From Kribbella amoyensis (GTDB lineage Bacteria; Actinomycetota; Actinomycetes; Propionibacteriales; Kribbellaceae), in NCBI RefSeq assembly GCF_007828865.1, contig NZ_VIVK01000001.1, positions 5,084,001 to 5,148,000 on the forward strand: DNA of 64,000 nt, given 5' to 3'. The notes beneath the pieces are model-generated. The model saw only the letters and a list, made by a program, of their open reading frames with translations, was not told the origin of the DNA and did no database searches. This document shows, piece after piece, positions 8,427-15,828 of this stretch. How positions within the stretch are numbered: position 1 is the first letter of the stretch; each line of letters opens with the position of its first letter. Position numbers and translations under genes: made by a program.

Positions 8427-8460
8427 ACCGGCGGTACCCCTCACGCGGGGTACCGCCGGT
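8427..8460. terminator. Bidirectional terminator between convergent MFS genes
   Basis: Perfect 14-bp stem (8427-8440 with 8447-8460) around a 6-nt loop, lying between the stops of two convergent exporter genes. It is followed by TCTGTCATTT rather than a long T run, which is usual in actinomycetes. Confidence 0.85.
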
Positions 8461-8464
8461 TCTG

Positions 8465-9733
8465 TCATTTCAGCTCGGGTGGCTCCAGTCCGTCCAGCGA
8501 CTTCGTCTTGAGGATGGGGGAGCCGAGCAGCCACAGCACCGCGACCAGTCCGCCGCACGCCGAGATCAGCAGCGTCTCCCGGACACCGATCCAGGTGCCG
8601 AGCAGACCGCCGACCACGGCACCCAGCGGGCGGACGCCGTAGTTGATGCTCGAGAACGCGCCGACCACCCGGCTGCGCATGTGGTCGTGGATCACGGCCG
8701 CCTGCAACGAGTTCAGCGGGACGTCGAAGCACATCACCGCGAACGCGCCGACGAACTCGGCCAGCGCGAGCGCCGACGCCTTGACCCAGACCGGGCCGGT
8801 CGCGAACGCCGCGATCGCCACCGCTCCCGGGAACACGACGGCCCCGAGTGCGATCAGCCGGCCGGCCCCCAGCCACCGGGTCAACGGGGCTGCCGCGACC
8901 GCGCCGAGGAAACCGCCCGACGCGCCGATCCCGAGCGCCAGGCCGATCGTCCCCGCGGACAGTTCGAGGTGCCGGCTCGCGAACAACACCAGCAGCGCCG
9001 TCTCCATCAGGTTGAAGAAGTTCACCGTGGTCGCGCAGGCCAGGCTGCTGCGCAGGTACGGATGCCGGAGCAGGTACGACATGCCCGCGCGGGCCCGGCG
9101 CAACAGCGGCTCCGACGACTCCTCCGGCTCGGCCGGCTCCGCCTTCACCCGCATCAGCTGGAGCGCCGAGAACAGGAACGACAGCGCGTCGACCAGGATC
9201 GCGATCGGCGCGGTGAGCCACTGGACCAGGGCGCCGCCGATCGCCGGTCCGGCCATGAACGAGACGGACCGGGTCGCCGAGAGCTTGCTGTTCGCTTCGA
9301 GGAACTGCTCCCGGGTCACGATCGTCACGAAGAACGCCGCGTTGGCGGTGATGAACAGGACGTGGGCGGTCCCGGCCAGGATCGCGATCACGAAGAGCTG
9401 CGCCATCGTGAGCACGTCCAGCCAGTACGCGATCGGCAGCGAGAGCAGGACGACGGTCCGGGCCAGGTCGGCCGCGATCATCAGCGGGCGTTTGTCCCGG
9501 CGCTGGTCGACCCAGGTGCCGATGAACAGCGACGCCAGGTTCGGCAGCCAGACCGCGGCGGTCAGGAAGCCGACCTGGCTCGGTGAGGCGTCGAGCAGCG
9601 TGATCGCGATCAGCGGGATCGCCAGCTCGGTGACCCGGTCGCCGAACTCGGACACGCCCTGCGCCGACCAGAAGGTACGGAACCGGCGGTCCCGCCACAG
9701 GCTCCGCGCCGGTGTGGAAGTGGTGGTGGTCAT
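8465..9733 (-). CDS. MFS transporter, DHA3 (macrolide-efflux-like)
   Basis: 422 aa, about 12 membrane segments. The N terminus FRTFWSAQGVSEFGDRVTELAIPLIAI resembles the macrolide exporter (MefA-like) branch, with motif A seen as GTWVDQRRDKRPLM. A drug/proton antiporter of the inner membrane is the likely role. The start lies 16 bases after the ArsR-type regulator gene, so they form a regulator-exporter operon. The C terminus ends just inside the shared terminator. Substrate unknown. Confidence 0.87.
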   Translation of the reverse strand: MTTTTSTPARSLWRDRRFRTFWSAQGVSEFGDRVTELAIPLIAITLLDASPSQVGFLTAAVWLPNLASLFIGTWVDQRRDKRPLMIAADLARTVVLLSLPIAYWLDVLTMAQLFVIAILAGTAHVLFITANAAFFVTIVTREQFLEANSKLSATRSVSFMAGPAIGGALVQWLTAPIAILVDALSFLFSALQLMRVKAEPAEPEESSEPLLRRARAGMSYLLRHPYLRSSLACATTVNFFNLMETALLVLFASRHLELSAGTIGLALGIGASGGFLGAVAAAPLTRWLGAGRLIALGAVVFPGAVAIAAFATGPVWVKASALALAEFVGAFAVMCFDVPLNSLQAAVIHDHMRSRVVGAFSSINYGVRPLGAVVGGLLGTWIGVRETLLISACGGLVAVLWLLGSPILKTKSLDGLEPPELK

Positions 9734-9749
9734 CGTCCCCCCAGCTCGG

Positions 9750-10337
9750 TCAGTTGCTTGCCTCGGGCAACACCATGCGCAGCGTCCGGACCGGGCCGGC
9801 GTCGGCCGGCGCGCCCTCCTCGCCGCGCTGGACGTACGGCGCGATCAGGTTCTCGATCGCCTCTTCCAGCTGCTCCAGCTCGTCGCCGGTGACGAACAGC
9901 AGCGTGTTCGCCGATCCGGCGTGCCGGCTCCAGTCGGCGGACAGGCCCGGCTCGGTCTCGGCCAGCCAGTGCTGGGCGGCCTCCAACGCCTGGTTCATCA
10001 TTTCGGCGCGCAGCAGCCGGCCGGCCTCGGCGCCCTCCGGGGTGTCCGGCATCTCGAACCGGAACCCGCGCGCGACCGCCTGCCACCAGCGCTGCCGCCG
10101 GTCCTGGACGCCGTCCGGCGGCGGTCCGTCGGACACCAGCCCGAACGACGCGAGGTGCCGCAGGTGCCAGCTGGTCACCGACGGCGAAGCGCCGACGTGC
10201 TCGGACAGCTGGGTCGCCGTGGCCGGGCCGTGCTTCTGCAGATAACTGAGCGCGGCCAGCCGGACGGGATGGGCGAGCGCCCGCATCGCCTGCGGGTCGG
10301 TGACCTCGAAGTCGCCGTAGGGATTTCTGAGAGACAT
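9750..10337 (-). CDS. ArsR-like winged-helix regulator
   Basis: 195 aa. The N-terminal HTH reads ALAHPVRLAALSYLQKHGPATATQLSEHVG and then SPSVTSWHLRHL, the ArsR/HTH_20 pattern; the C-terminal 100 residues are a helical region that may bind a ligand. No metal-binding CxC pair is seen, so a non-metal inducer is likely. The start at 10337 (ATG) gives MSLRNPYGDFEV and sits next to an inverted repeat; a longer reading would enter the divergent sigma factor gene. Probably represses itself and the downstream exporter. Confidence 0.87.
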   Translation of the reverse strand: MSLRNPYGDFEVTDPQAMRALAHPVRLAALSYLQKHGPATATQLSEHVGASPSVTSWHLRHLASFGLVSDGPPPDGVQDRRQRWWQAVARGFRFEMPDTPEGAEAGRLLRAEMMNQALEAAQHWLAETEPGLSADWSRHAGSANTLLFVTGDELEQLEEAIENLIAPYVQRGEEGAPADAGPVRTLRMVLPEASN

Positions 10338-10342
10338 GTTTC

Positions 10343-10356
10343 GAGAGTAATCTCTC
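10343..10356. promoter_or_regulatory. Putative operator of the ArsR-type regulator
   Basis: GAGAG-TAAT-CTCTC is a perfect 5-bp inverted repeat 6 bases before the regulator start codon on the minus strand. A related GAGAG half-site lies at 10330-10334, inside the first codons. The position suits autorepression; this is inferred only. Confidence 0.45.
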
Positions 10357-10457
10357 ATATCTCCGGCAGGCAAGAGACGCGCGGGAAAACCCCACCGTCC
10401 GGGACCGGGTCGGCACGCACCGTTCCATCCATCCGAAATCGAGTGGAACCTGATCCG

Positions 10458-10994
10458 GTGCCAGCGCGTGTTAGCGATGTGAGGGACAGCGAACCGGATC
10501 CGAACGCGGAGGTCGCGGCGCTCTACGCCCGGACCTGGCCGCGGCTGATCGGTGTGCTGATCTCGATCGGCGGGTCCCGGGCGGACGCGGAGGAGGTCGC
10601 CCAGGACGCGTACGTGAAACTGCTCGGCCGGTGGAACAGCATCCGCCGGTACGACGATCCCGAGGCCTGGGTACGGGCGGTCGCCGTCCGGACCCTGATC
10701 AGCCGGTTGCGCCGTCAGCAGGTGGCGGCGCGGGCCTCGGCCAAGTTGCTCGGACGGACAGGAGAGGTACGTGAGCCCGACGGGGACGCGCTCGACGTGG
10801 CCGCCGCGCTGGCGCGGATCACGCCGGCCCAGCGCGCCGTGGTGGTGCTGCACCACGTGATGGATCTACCGATCGAACAGATCGCCGACGAACTCCAGCT
10901 ACCGCCGGGCACCGTGAAGTCCCGGCTGGCCCGCGCCCGGCAGGCGCTGGCTCCGCTGCTCGCCGTCCAGGAGGAGGTGCCGGACCATGCCTGA
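10458..10994 (+). CDS. RNA polymerase sigma factor, ECF / SigE family
   Basis: About 178 aa. Region 2 is seen as LYARTWPRLIGVLISIGG with the DAEEVAQDAYVKLLGRW helix; region 4 is ITPAQRAVVVLHHVMDLP then IEQIADELQLPPGTVKSRL. This is the size and layout of group IV sigma factors. The start is uncertain: in-frame GTG codons at 10443, 10458 and 10479 all lack a clear ribosome site, and I give the middle one. It overlaps the next gene by 8 bases, so the two are co-translated. Regulon unknown. Confidence 0.88.
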   Translation: MPARVSDVRDSEPDPNAEVAALYARTWPRLIGVLISIGGSRADAEEVAQDAYVKLLGRWNSIRRYDDPEAWVRAVAVRTLISRLRRQQVAARASAKLLGRTGEVREPDGDALDVAAALARITPAQRAVVVLHHVMDLPIEQIADELQLPPGTVKSRLARARQALAPLLAVQEEVPDHA

Positions 10995-11583
10995 ACTGAG
11001 GACCGATCTGCTGATCGAGTACGTCGACGAGCAGACGCCCGGCGAGGCGCCGCCGTTCGGCGGGGTCGAGCGGGTGGTCCGCCGGAAGAAGCGCCGGCGC
11101 GCCCTGGCCTCGGTCGGTGCCGTGGTGGTGTTCGCCGCCGGCGCGGCCCTGGTCACGACGAACCTGCCGCACGCCGGGGAGCCGGCGGCGCCGACGAAGT
11201 CGCCCACCGTCGGCGTGCTCGACGACGGACCGCCACCCGAGCGGTTCAGGATCGGCACCACCTTGCTGGTGCTGCAGAAGGAGATCCCGGTAACGGCTGT
11301 GCGGCCCGATCCGGGGAACTCCTCCGTGCTGGTGGTCGAGACGGGCCGGGACGCGACGGGCAGTACCTGCCTGCCGCACACCATGGTCCGGATCCTCTCC
11401 CAGGACGTGGCCGAGGTCCGGATCGCCGCGTACCGGTACTCGGTGGCACCGGACCAGCCCGAGGCCCAGACCTGCGGGAAGCCGCAGACGGGGCCGGTCC
11501 GGATCCACCTGGATCTCCGCTCCGCACTCGCCGGCCGGACGGTACTGGCCGGGAGTACGGGTCGCCAGGTGGTGCTGAACTGA
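10987..11583 (+). CDS. Single-pass membrane protein, probable partner of the sigma factor
   Basis: 198 aa. A short cytoplasmic N terminus (about 45 residues ending RKKRRR) precedes one membrane segment at about 38-58 (LASVGAVVVFAAGAALV), then an extracytoplasmic domain with two cysteines that could pair. The topology and the 8-base overlap with the sigma gene fit an anti-sigma factor, but the cytoplasmic part is short and shows no zinc-binding HxxxCxxC motif. I call it a probable regulator or sensor, not a proven anti-sigma factor. Confidence 0.65.
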   Translation: MPELRTDLLIEYVDEQTPGEAPPFGGVERVVRRKKRRRALASVGAVVVFAAGAALVTTNLPHAGEPAAPTKSPTVGVLDDGPPPERFRIGTTLLVLQKEIPVTAVRPDPGNSSVLVVETGRDATGSTCLPHTMVRILSQDVAEVRIAAYRYSVAPDQPEAQTCGKPQTGPVRIHLDLRSALAGRTVLAGSTGRQVVLN

Positions 11584-11626
11584 CGTCCTCGCCGGGGTGG
11601 ACCGCGACCGCCCTGGCGAGGACGTC
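11582..11626. terminator. Hairpin between convergent genes
   Basis: A 12-bp perfect stem (11582-11593 with 11615-11626) around a 21-nt loop, starting inside the stop codon of the membrane-protein gene and ending just before the convergent GNAT stop. Likely a bidirectional terminator. Confidence 0.6.
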
Positions 11627-11628
11627 GA

Positions 11629-12579
11629 TCAGCGCGGCGCGACCGTCCTGGTCCAGACCTCGCTGACCAACGTCGGCGCCATCCCGACGCCCAGGTAGAG
11701 ACCGACCGCCGGGGTCGGGTTCGAGCTGTCCACGTGCAGGATCGTCCCGCTCCGCCCGGCCGCGGCGTCCAGCGCGAACTGGTCGCGCAGCAGGTACTTC
11801 GCCAACCCGCGGCCCCGTGCCTCGTCGAGGACGGCGAGCCGGCTGATGTACCCGCAGCCGTCCGACTCCACGAAGTGGTCGCTGCAGTCCCGATAACCGA
11901 CCACCCTGCCGTCGAGCTCGAGCAGGGTCACGTCGGACCAGTGGAACGTGGACCGCGCCTCCCGCGAAGCCACCCACTCGTCGTACGGCCGCGGTACGGC
12001 GGACGGCTGGTCGGCGAAGGCGGCCGTGATCACCGCGTGCCCGGCCCGCCGCGCGGCCTCGTCGTACGCGCCCCGTCGGATCACCACGCCGGCGGGAACC
12101 TCCGGGGTCGGCACGGACCCGTCGTGGTCGATGCGCATCCGCTGGATCGACGTCTCGAAGGCGTACCCGCGTTCGCCGAGCAAGGACTGCAGCTGCCGGT
12201 CTTCGCCCAGCAGGCTCACGCTCAACGTCACCTGGTCGCCGCCGGACGCCACCTCGACGGCCCGCTCGGCCCCGCGATCCAGGAGCCACCCGGCGATCCG
12301 CGGATCCGCCGCGAAGGCGTCGTGGCTCACCCGTCCGGTCCCGAGGTGGGCGAGGGTCGTCCCGGTACCGACCAGCTTCTCGCCGTCGAACACGAGCCAG
12401 CTGTCGTTCGCCAGGTCGAGCTGCGGATCCCGCTGGTAGTTCGCGACGTCCTCGAGGCTGTACTTCGCGTACCCGATCAGCGCATTCGTGTACGCCCCGA
12501 GCTGCGCGGTCACGAGCTCGGCGTCGTCGGGACCGATGGGGCGAACAGTCAGCCCGTCCGGGAGCAGTGCGGCGGTCAT
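11629..12579 (-). CDS. GNAT-family N-acetyltransferase, two-domain
   Basis: 316 aa, about twice a single GNAT fold. The C-terminal half carries the acetyl-CoA motif: RLAVLDEARGRGLAKYLL with the RGRGLA pyrophosphate loop. The N-terminal half looks like a degenerate GNAT domain, an arrangement also seen in mycothiol synthase (MshD), but nothing specific to MshD stands out. The acceptor is unknown. It stands alone between two convergent or tandem units, with its start close to the dacB-type gene downstream on the map. Confidence 0.8.
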   Translation of the reverse strand: MTAALLPDGLTVRPIGPDDAELVTAQLGAYTNALIGYAKYSLEDVANYQRDPQLDLANDSWLVFDGEKLVGTGTTLAHLGTGRVSHDAFAADPRIAGWLLDRGAERAVEVASGGDQVTLSVSLLGEDRQLQSLLGERGYAFETSIQRMRIDHDGSVPTPEVPAGVVIRRGAYDEAARRAGHAVITAAFADQPSAVPRPYDEWVASREARSTFHWSDVTLLELDGRVVGYRDCSDHFVESDGCGYISRLAVLDEARGRGLAKYLLRDQFALDAAAGRSGTILHVDSSNPTPAVGLYLGVGMAPTLVSEVWTRTVAPR

Positions 12580-12636
12580 CTCCGCATTGTGGTGAGTGAC
12601 CGCCGCACTGTCGAACCCTTTAGCAGGCGAACGCTC

Positions 12637-14208
12637 TTAGCAGGCCACGCCCTTCGCCTGGTCCCAGTCACCGCAGGCGTCCGCGGTCTGCGCCGTCCGG
12701 GCGTTGCCGGGCGCGATCGCGGCGACCTGGCCCTGCTCGGTCCACGATGCGAGGGTGACGCCGACCGCGTCCTCCACCGAGCGCGGGCTGGTCAGGTAGT
12801 TGTTGCTGATCATCGAGAAGACCAGCTTGCGGCCGTCCTGGTCCGTCACGTACCCGGACAGCGCGGTCACCCCGGTGAGCGACCCGGTCTTGCCGTGCAG
12901 GTTGTTGGCGGCCGGGGTGTTCGCCATCCGGCTGCGCAGGGTGCCGCCGGTGAAGCGGTCCGGGTTCCCCGCGATCGGCAGCGCGTCGTACCACTGCTGG
13001 AACCACGGCTCCCGCTGCGCGCCGATCAGGAGGTCGGTCACGCTCTTCGCGGTGACGTTGACCTTGCGGGACAGCCCGGACCCGTCCGAGAGCCGGATCG
13101 TGCTCGTGTCCACGCCGGCGCTCTTGGCGTACTGGGTGACCAGGCCGAGCCCGGCGGACCAGCTGCCGTCGGCTTCGGCGACCGCGCCCATCGCCTTGAC
13201 CAGGTGCTCGGCGTGCATGTTGTTGGAGAGCTTGAGGAACGGGTTCATCAGCTCGCCGACCGTCATCGACTCGTCCCGGGCGAGCTGCCGGGCCTTGTCG
13301 ACCGGAGTCGCCGCGGCCTTGATCCGGCCGTCCACGCGAACGCCCTGCGCGGCCAGGGCGCGCTTGAAGACGTCGGCCGCGTACAGCTCAGGCTCCCAGA
13401 CGGTCACCCATTCCTGGCCGACCGCGGCACCCAGCGGGACCGAACCGGTGATCCGGACGACGTTGGTGCCGTGGTCCCGCTCGATGCTGAGCGTGTTCGC
13501 CGAACCGGCCGCGCCCGTCGTCGCCGTACTGACCAGCTTGATCGTGTCGTTGGCGGGGACGAGGCTCAGCTTCACCGGTGCGCCGGCCGCGGTCCCGGGG
13601 CGGCTCTCGACGATCGCGGTGCCCGAGTCGTAGTCGGTGTTCGGGGCCAGCGTCAGCGCCGAGATCTGGGCCGAGTAGTAGAACGGCTCGTCGTCCCAGG
13701 ACCAGGTGTCGCCGAGCCGGGCCTTGTCGAAGTACGTGTCGTCGGCGACCAGGTCACCGTCGATCCGGCGGATCCCGCTCTTGGCGACCTGCTTGGCCAG
13801 GGCCACGTAGTCGGCCTCGAGTGCGGTCGGGTCGCCGTACCCCTTGAGGTACAGGTCGCCGTCCAGCTTGCCGCCGCGGACCGGGGCCGTCGCGAGGACG
13901 TCGGTGTGGAACCGGAAGTCCGGGCCGAGCGTGTGCATCGCGGCCGTCGAGCTGAACAGCTTGGTGTTCGAGGCGGGCAGCAGACGAGTACCACCGGCGC
14001 GGTCGTACAAGGTCTCGCCCGTGGTCGCGTCGCGGACCACCAACGCCACCTGCGACCCCTGGAACCTGGAGTCGCCGAGCAGGGTGTCCAGCCGCTGCTG
14101 CAACCCCGTCGCCTGCGCCTGCTGGGGCGCGCCGACGGACTGGCTGACCAGCCCAGCACCGGCCGCCACCGTCGCGGCGATCGCCACGACCTTAGGAAAA
14201 ATTCTCAC
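12637..14208 (-). CDS. dacB: D-alanyl-D-alanine carboxypeptidase/endopeptidase (PBP4, peptidase S13)
   Basis: 523 aa. All three penicillin-binding motifs are present: SxxK as PASNTKLF (S80, K83), SxN as KLSNNMH (328-330) and KTG as HGKTGSL (440-442). The long insert between SxxK and SxN is the PBP4 hallmark. An N-terminal hydrophobic segment (about 5-25) then AQAT is a secretion signal. It trims or cleaves cross-links in peptidoglycan outside the membrane. I chose GTG 14208 because a GGGAGG Shine-Dalgarno sits about 11 bases upstream; a start 10 codons earlier would bury that site. The extreme C terminus has two cysteines that may pair. Confidence 0.92.
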   Translation of the reverse strand: MRIFPKVVAIAATVAAGAGLVSQSVGAPQQAQATGLQQRLDTLLGDSRFQGSQVALVVRDATTGETLYDRAGGTRLLPASNTKLFSSTAAMHTLGPDFRFHTDVLATAPVRGGKLDGDLYLKGYGDPTALEADYVALAKQVAKSGIRRIDGDLVADDTYFDKARLGDTWSWDDEPFYYSAQISALTLAPNTDYDSGTAIVESRPGTAAGAPVKLSLVPANDTIKLVSTATTGAAGSANTLSIERDHGTNVVRITGSVPLGAAVGQEWVTVWEPELYAADVFKRALAAQGVRVDGRIKAAATPVDKARQLARDESMTVGELMNPFLKLSNNMHAEHLVKAMGAVAEADGSWSAGLGLVTQYAKSAGVDTSTIRLSDGSGLSRKVNVTAKSVTDLLIGAQREPWFQQWYDALPIAGNPDRFTGGTLRSRMANTPAANNLHGKTGSLTGVTALSGYVTDQDGRKLVFSMISNNYLTSPRSVEDAVGVTLASWTEQGQVAAIAPGNARTAQTADACGDWDQAKGVAC

Positions 14209-14369
14209 CGGATCATCAACCTCCCAGGCGGAAACCAACTGCGAGCAGTCAACACCTGGCCGGGGCAGCGGTCCAGTGATGATTCGAAAGAAGTTTCAGG
14301 TCTCGCCCTCCAGGTGAATCGATGGAAAAGTTGGTTCCACAGGTTCCGCCCCACCTGAGGAGTGTTGTG

Positions 14370-15677
14370 ATGCGCAGACGAATCCTGGCGGTGCTGACCG
14401 TTCTGGTCGCGCTGGCCGCCCCGGTCACCCCGGCCGCGGCCGGCGAACAGCGAGCCGAGGCCGCGGTCTTCCCGAGCGCGGTGATCGGCGAGGACTTCCC
14501 CGATCCGGACGTGATCGAGGTCAACGGCACCTGGTACGCCTACTCCACCAACAACGGCCGCGGCCACGTCCCGGTCGCCAGCGCCCCGGCGCCGAACGGC
14601 CCGTGGACGATCCGCGGCGACGCGATGCCCGGCGGTCCCTCGGCCGGCTGGGCCCAGTCCGGCCGGACCTGGGCACCCGACGTGCACCCGAACCCCGACG
14701 GCAGTTTCACCCTCACCTACACCGCGTGGCACAAGGCGTCCGGCCGGCAGTGCGTCGGCGTCGCGACCGCGAGCTCGCCGCTCGGCCCGTTCACGCCGCT
14801 CGGCAGCCAGCCGATGATCTGCCCGTTGGAGCTCGGCGGCGCGATCGACGCGAACACGTTCGTCGGGAACGACGGCACCCGGTATCTGCTGTGGAAGAAC
14901 GACGGCAACGCGATCGGCGTGAACTCCACCCTGTGGCTCACCCGCACGACGAACAACGGCACCACGCTGTCCGGCGGCAACACCGCGCTGATCTCGTCGA
15001 GCGGCGTGATCGAGGCCCCCGACCTGGTCCAGCGCGGCAGCCAGTACGTGCTGTTCTACTCCGGCGGCGGGTACGTCGACTGCAACTACCTCACCTCGTA
15101 CGCGACGGCGCCCTCGCTCAACGGCCCGTGGACGATCGCGTACCGGCCGTTGATGACCACGGCCTCGTTCGACAACCACGTCTGCGGACCTGGTGGCGCC
15201 GACTTCACCGGGGACAAGGTCTTCCTGCACGGCTGGGTGAACGGATCCCGCCATCTGTATGTCGCGGATCTCGGCTGGGCCAACGACTACCCGGTGGTCC
15301 GCGGCAGCCGGGTCCGGTACGAGGCCGAACGCGGCACGCTGAACAATTGCCGGGTCCGGACCGGCGCGGCCGGGGCGTCGCAGGGCGCGGTCGCGGCGTA
15401 CATCGACTTCGCCGACTCGTGGGTCGAGAACACCGTGTACGCACCACGCTCGGGCAGTTACACGCTGCATGTCGGCTACGCCAACGGCACCGGCAGTACC
15501 GGGTCCCACGGTGTCGTTGTCAATGGCAACAGCCAGGGGTCGGTCAGCTACCCGGTCACCGGCTGGGACAACTGGCGGCAGGCATCCACCTCGGTCACGC
15601 TCACCGCGGGCTGGAACACGATCCGGCTGACCAAGGGCAACTCCTACGCCGAGGTCGACTACCTCGAGGTCCAGTAG
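14370..15677 (+). CDS. Secreted glycoside hydrolase family 43 enzyme with C-terminal carbohydrate-binding module
   Basis: 435 aa. A signal peptide (MRRRILAVLTVLVALAAP, cleavage near PAAAGEQ) is followed by a five-bladed beta-propeller catalytic domain. GH43 residues are placed at D45 (FPDPDVIE, base), D160 (GAIDANTF, pKa modulator) and E215 (GVIEAPDL, acid). From about 320 a CBM6/35-like domain begins (RYEAERGTLN ... SGSYTLHVGYANG ... YAEVDYLEVQ). Arabinan or arabinoxylan are the usual substrates. A GAGGAG Shine-Dalgarno supports ATG 14370. A very strong terminator follows. Confidence 0.88.
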   Translation: MRRRILAVLTVLVALAAPVTPAAAGEQRAEAAVFPSAVIGEDFPDPDVIEVNGTWYAYSTNNGRGHVPVASAPAPNGPWTIRGDAMPGGPSAGWAQSGRTWAPDVHPNPDGSFTLTYTAWHKASGRQCVGVATASSPLGPFTPLGSQPMICPLELGGAIDANTFVGNDGTRYLLWKNDGNAIGVNSTLWLTRTTNNGTTLSGGNTALISSSGVIEAPDLVQRGSQYVLFYSGGGYVDCNYLTSYATAPSLNGPWTIAYRPLMTTASFDNHVCGPGGADFTGDKVFLHGWVNGSRHLYVADLGWANDYPVVRGSRVRYEAERGTLNNCRVRTGAAGASQGAVAAYIDFADSWVENTVYAPRSGSYTLHVGYANGTGSTGSHGVVVNGNSQGSVSYPVTGWDNWRQASTSVTLTAGWNTIRLTKGNSYAEVDYLEVQ

Positions 15678-15679
15678 GA

Positions 15680-15721
15680 CCGGGCCGTCCCGGGGTCAGG
15701 GTTGACCCCGGGACGGCCCGG
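15680..15721 (+). terminator. Terminator after the GH43 gene
   Basis: A 19-bp perfect stem (15680-15698 with 15703-15721) with a 4-nt loop, starting two bases after the stop codon. It is the longest perfect hairpin seen in the window. Confidence 0.88.
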
Positions 15722-15828
15722 CCGCCGACCCGCATTCGTCCCGTCCGTGCGTCGCGCCGTACCGTCGATGTCGCCCCGGCCTCGTAGGCTCGGAGCAGCA
15801 CAAACGCACGCAACGGGGAGTCCGAAGG

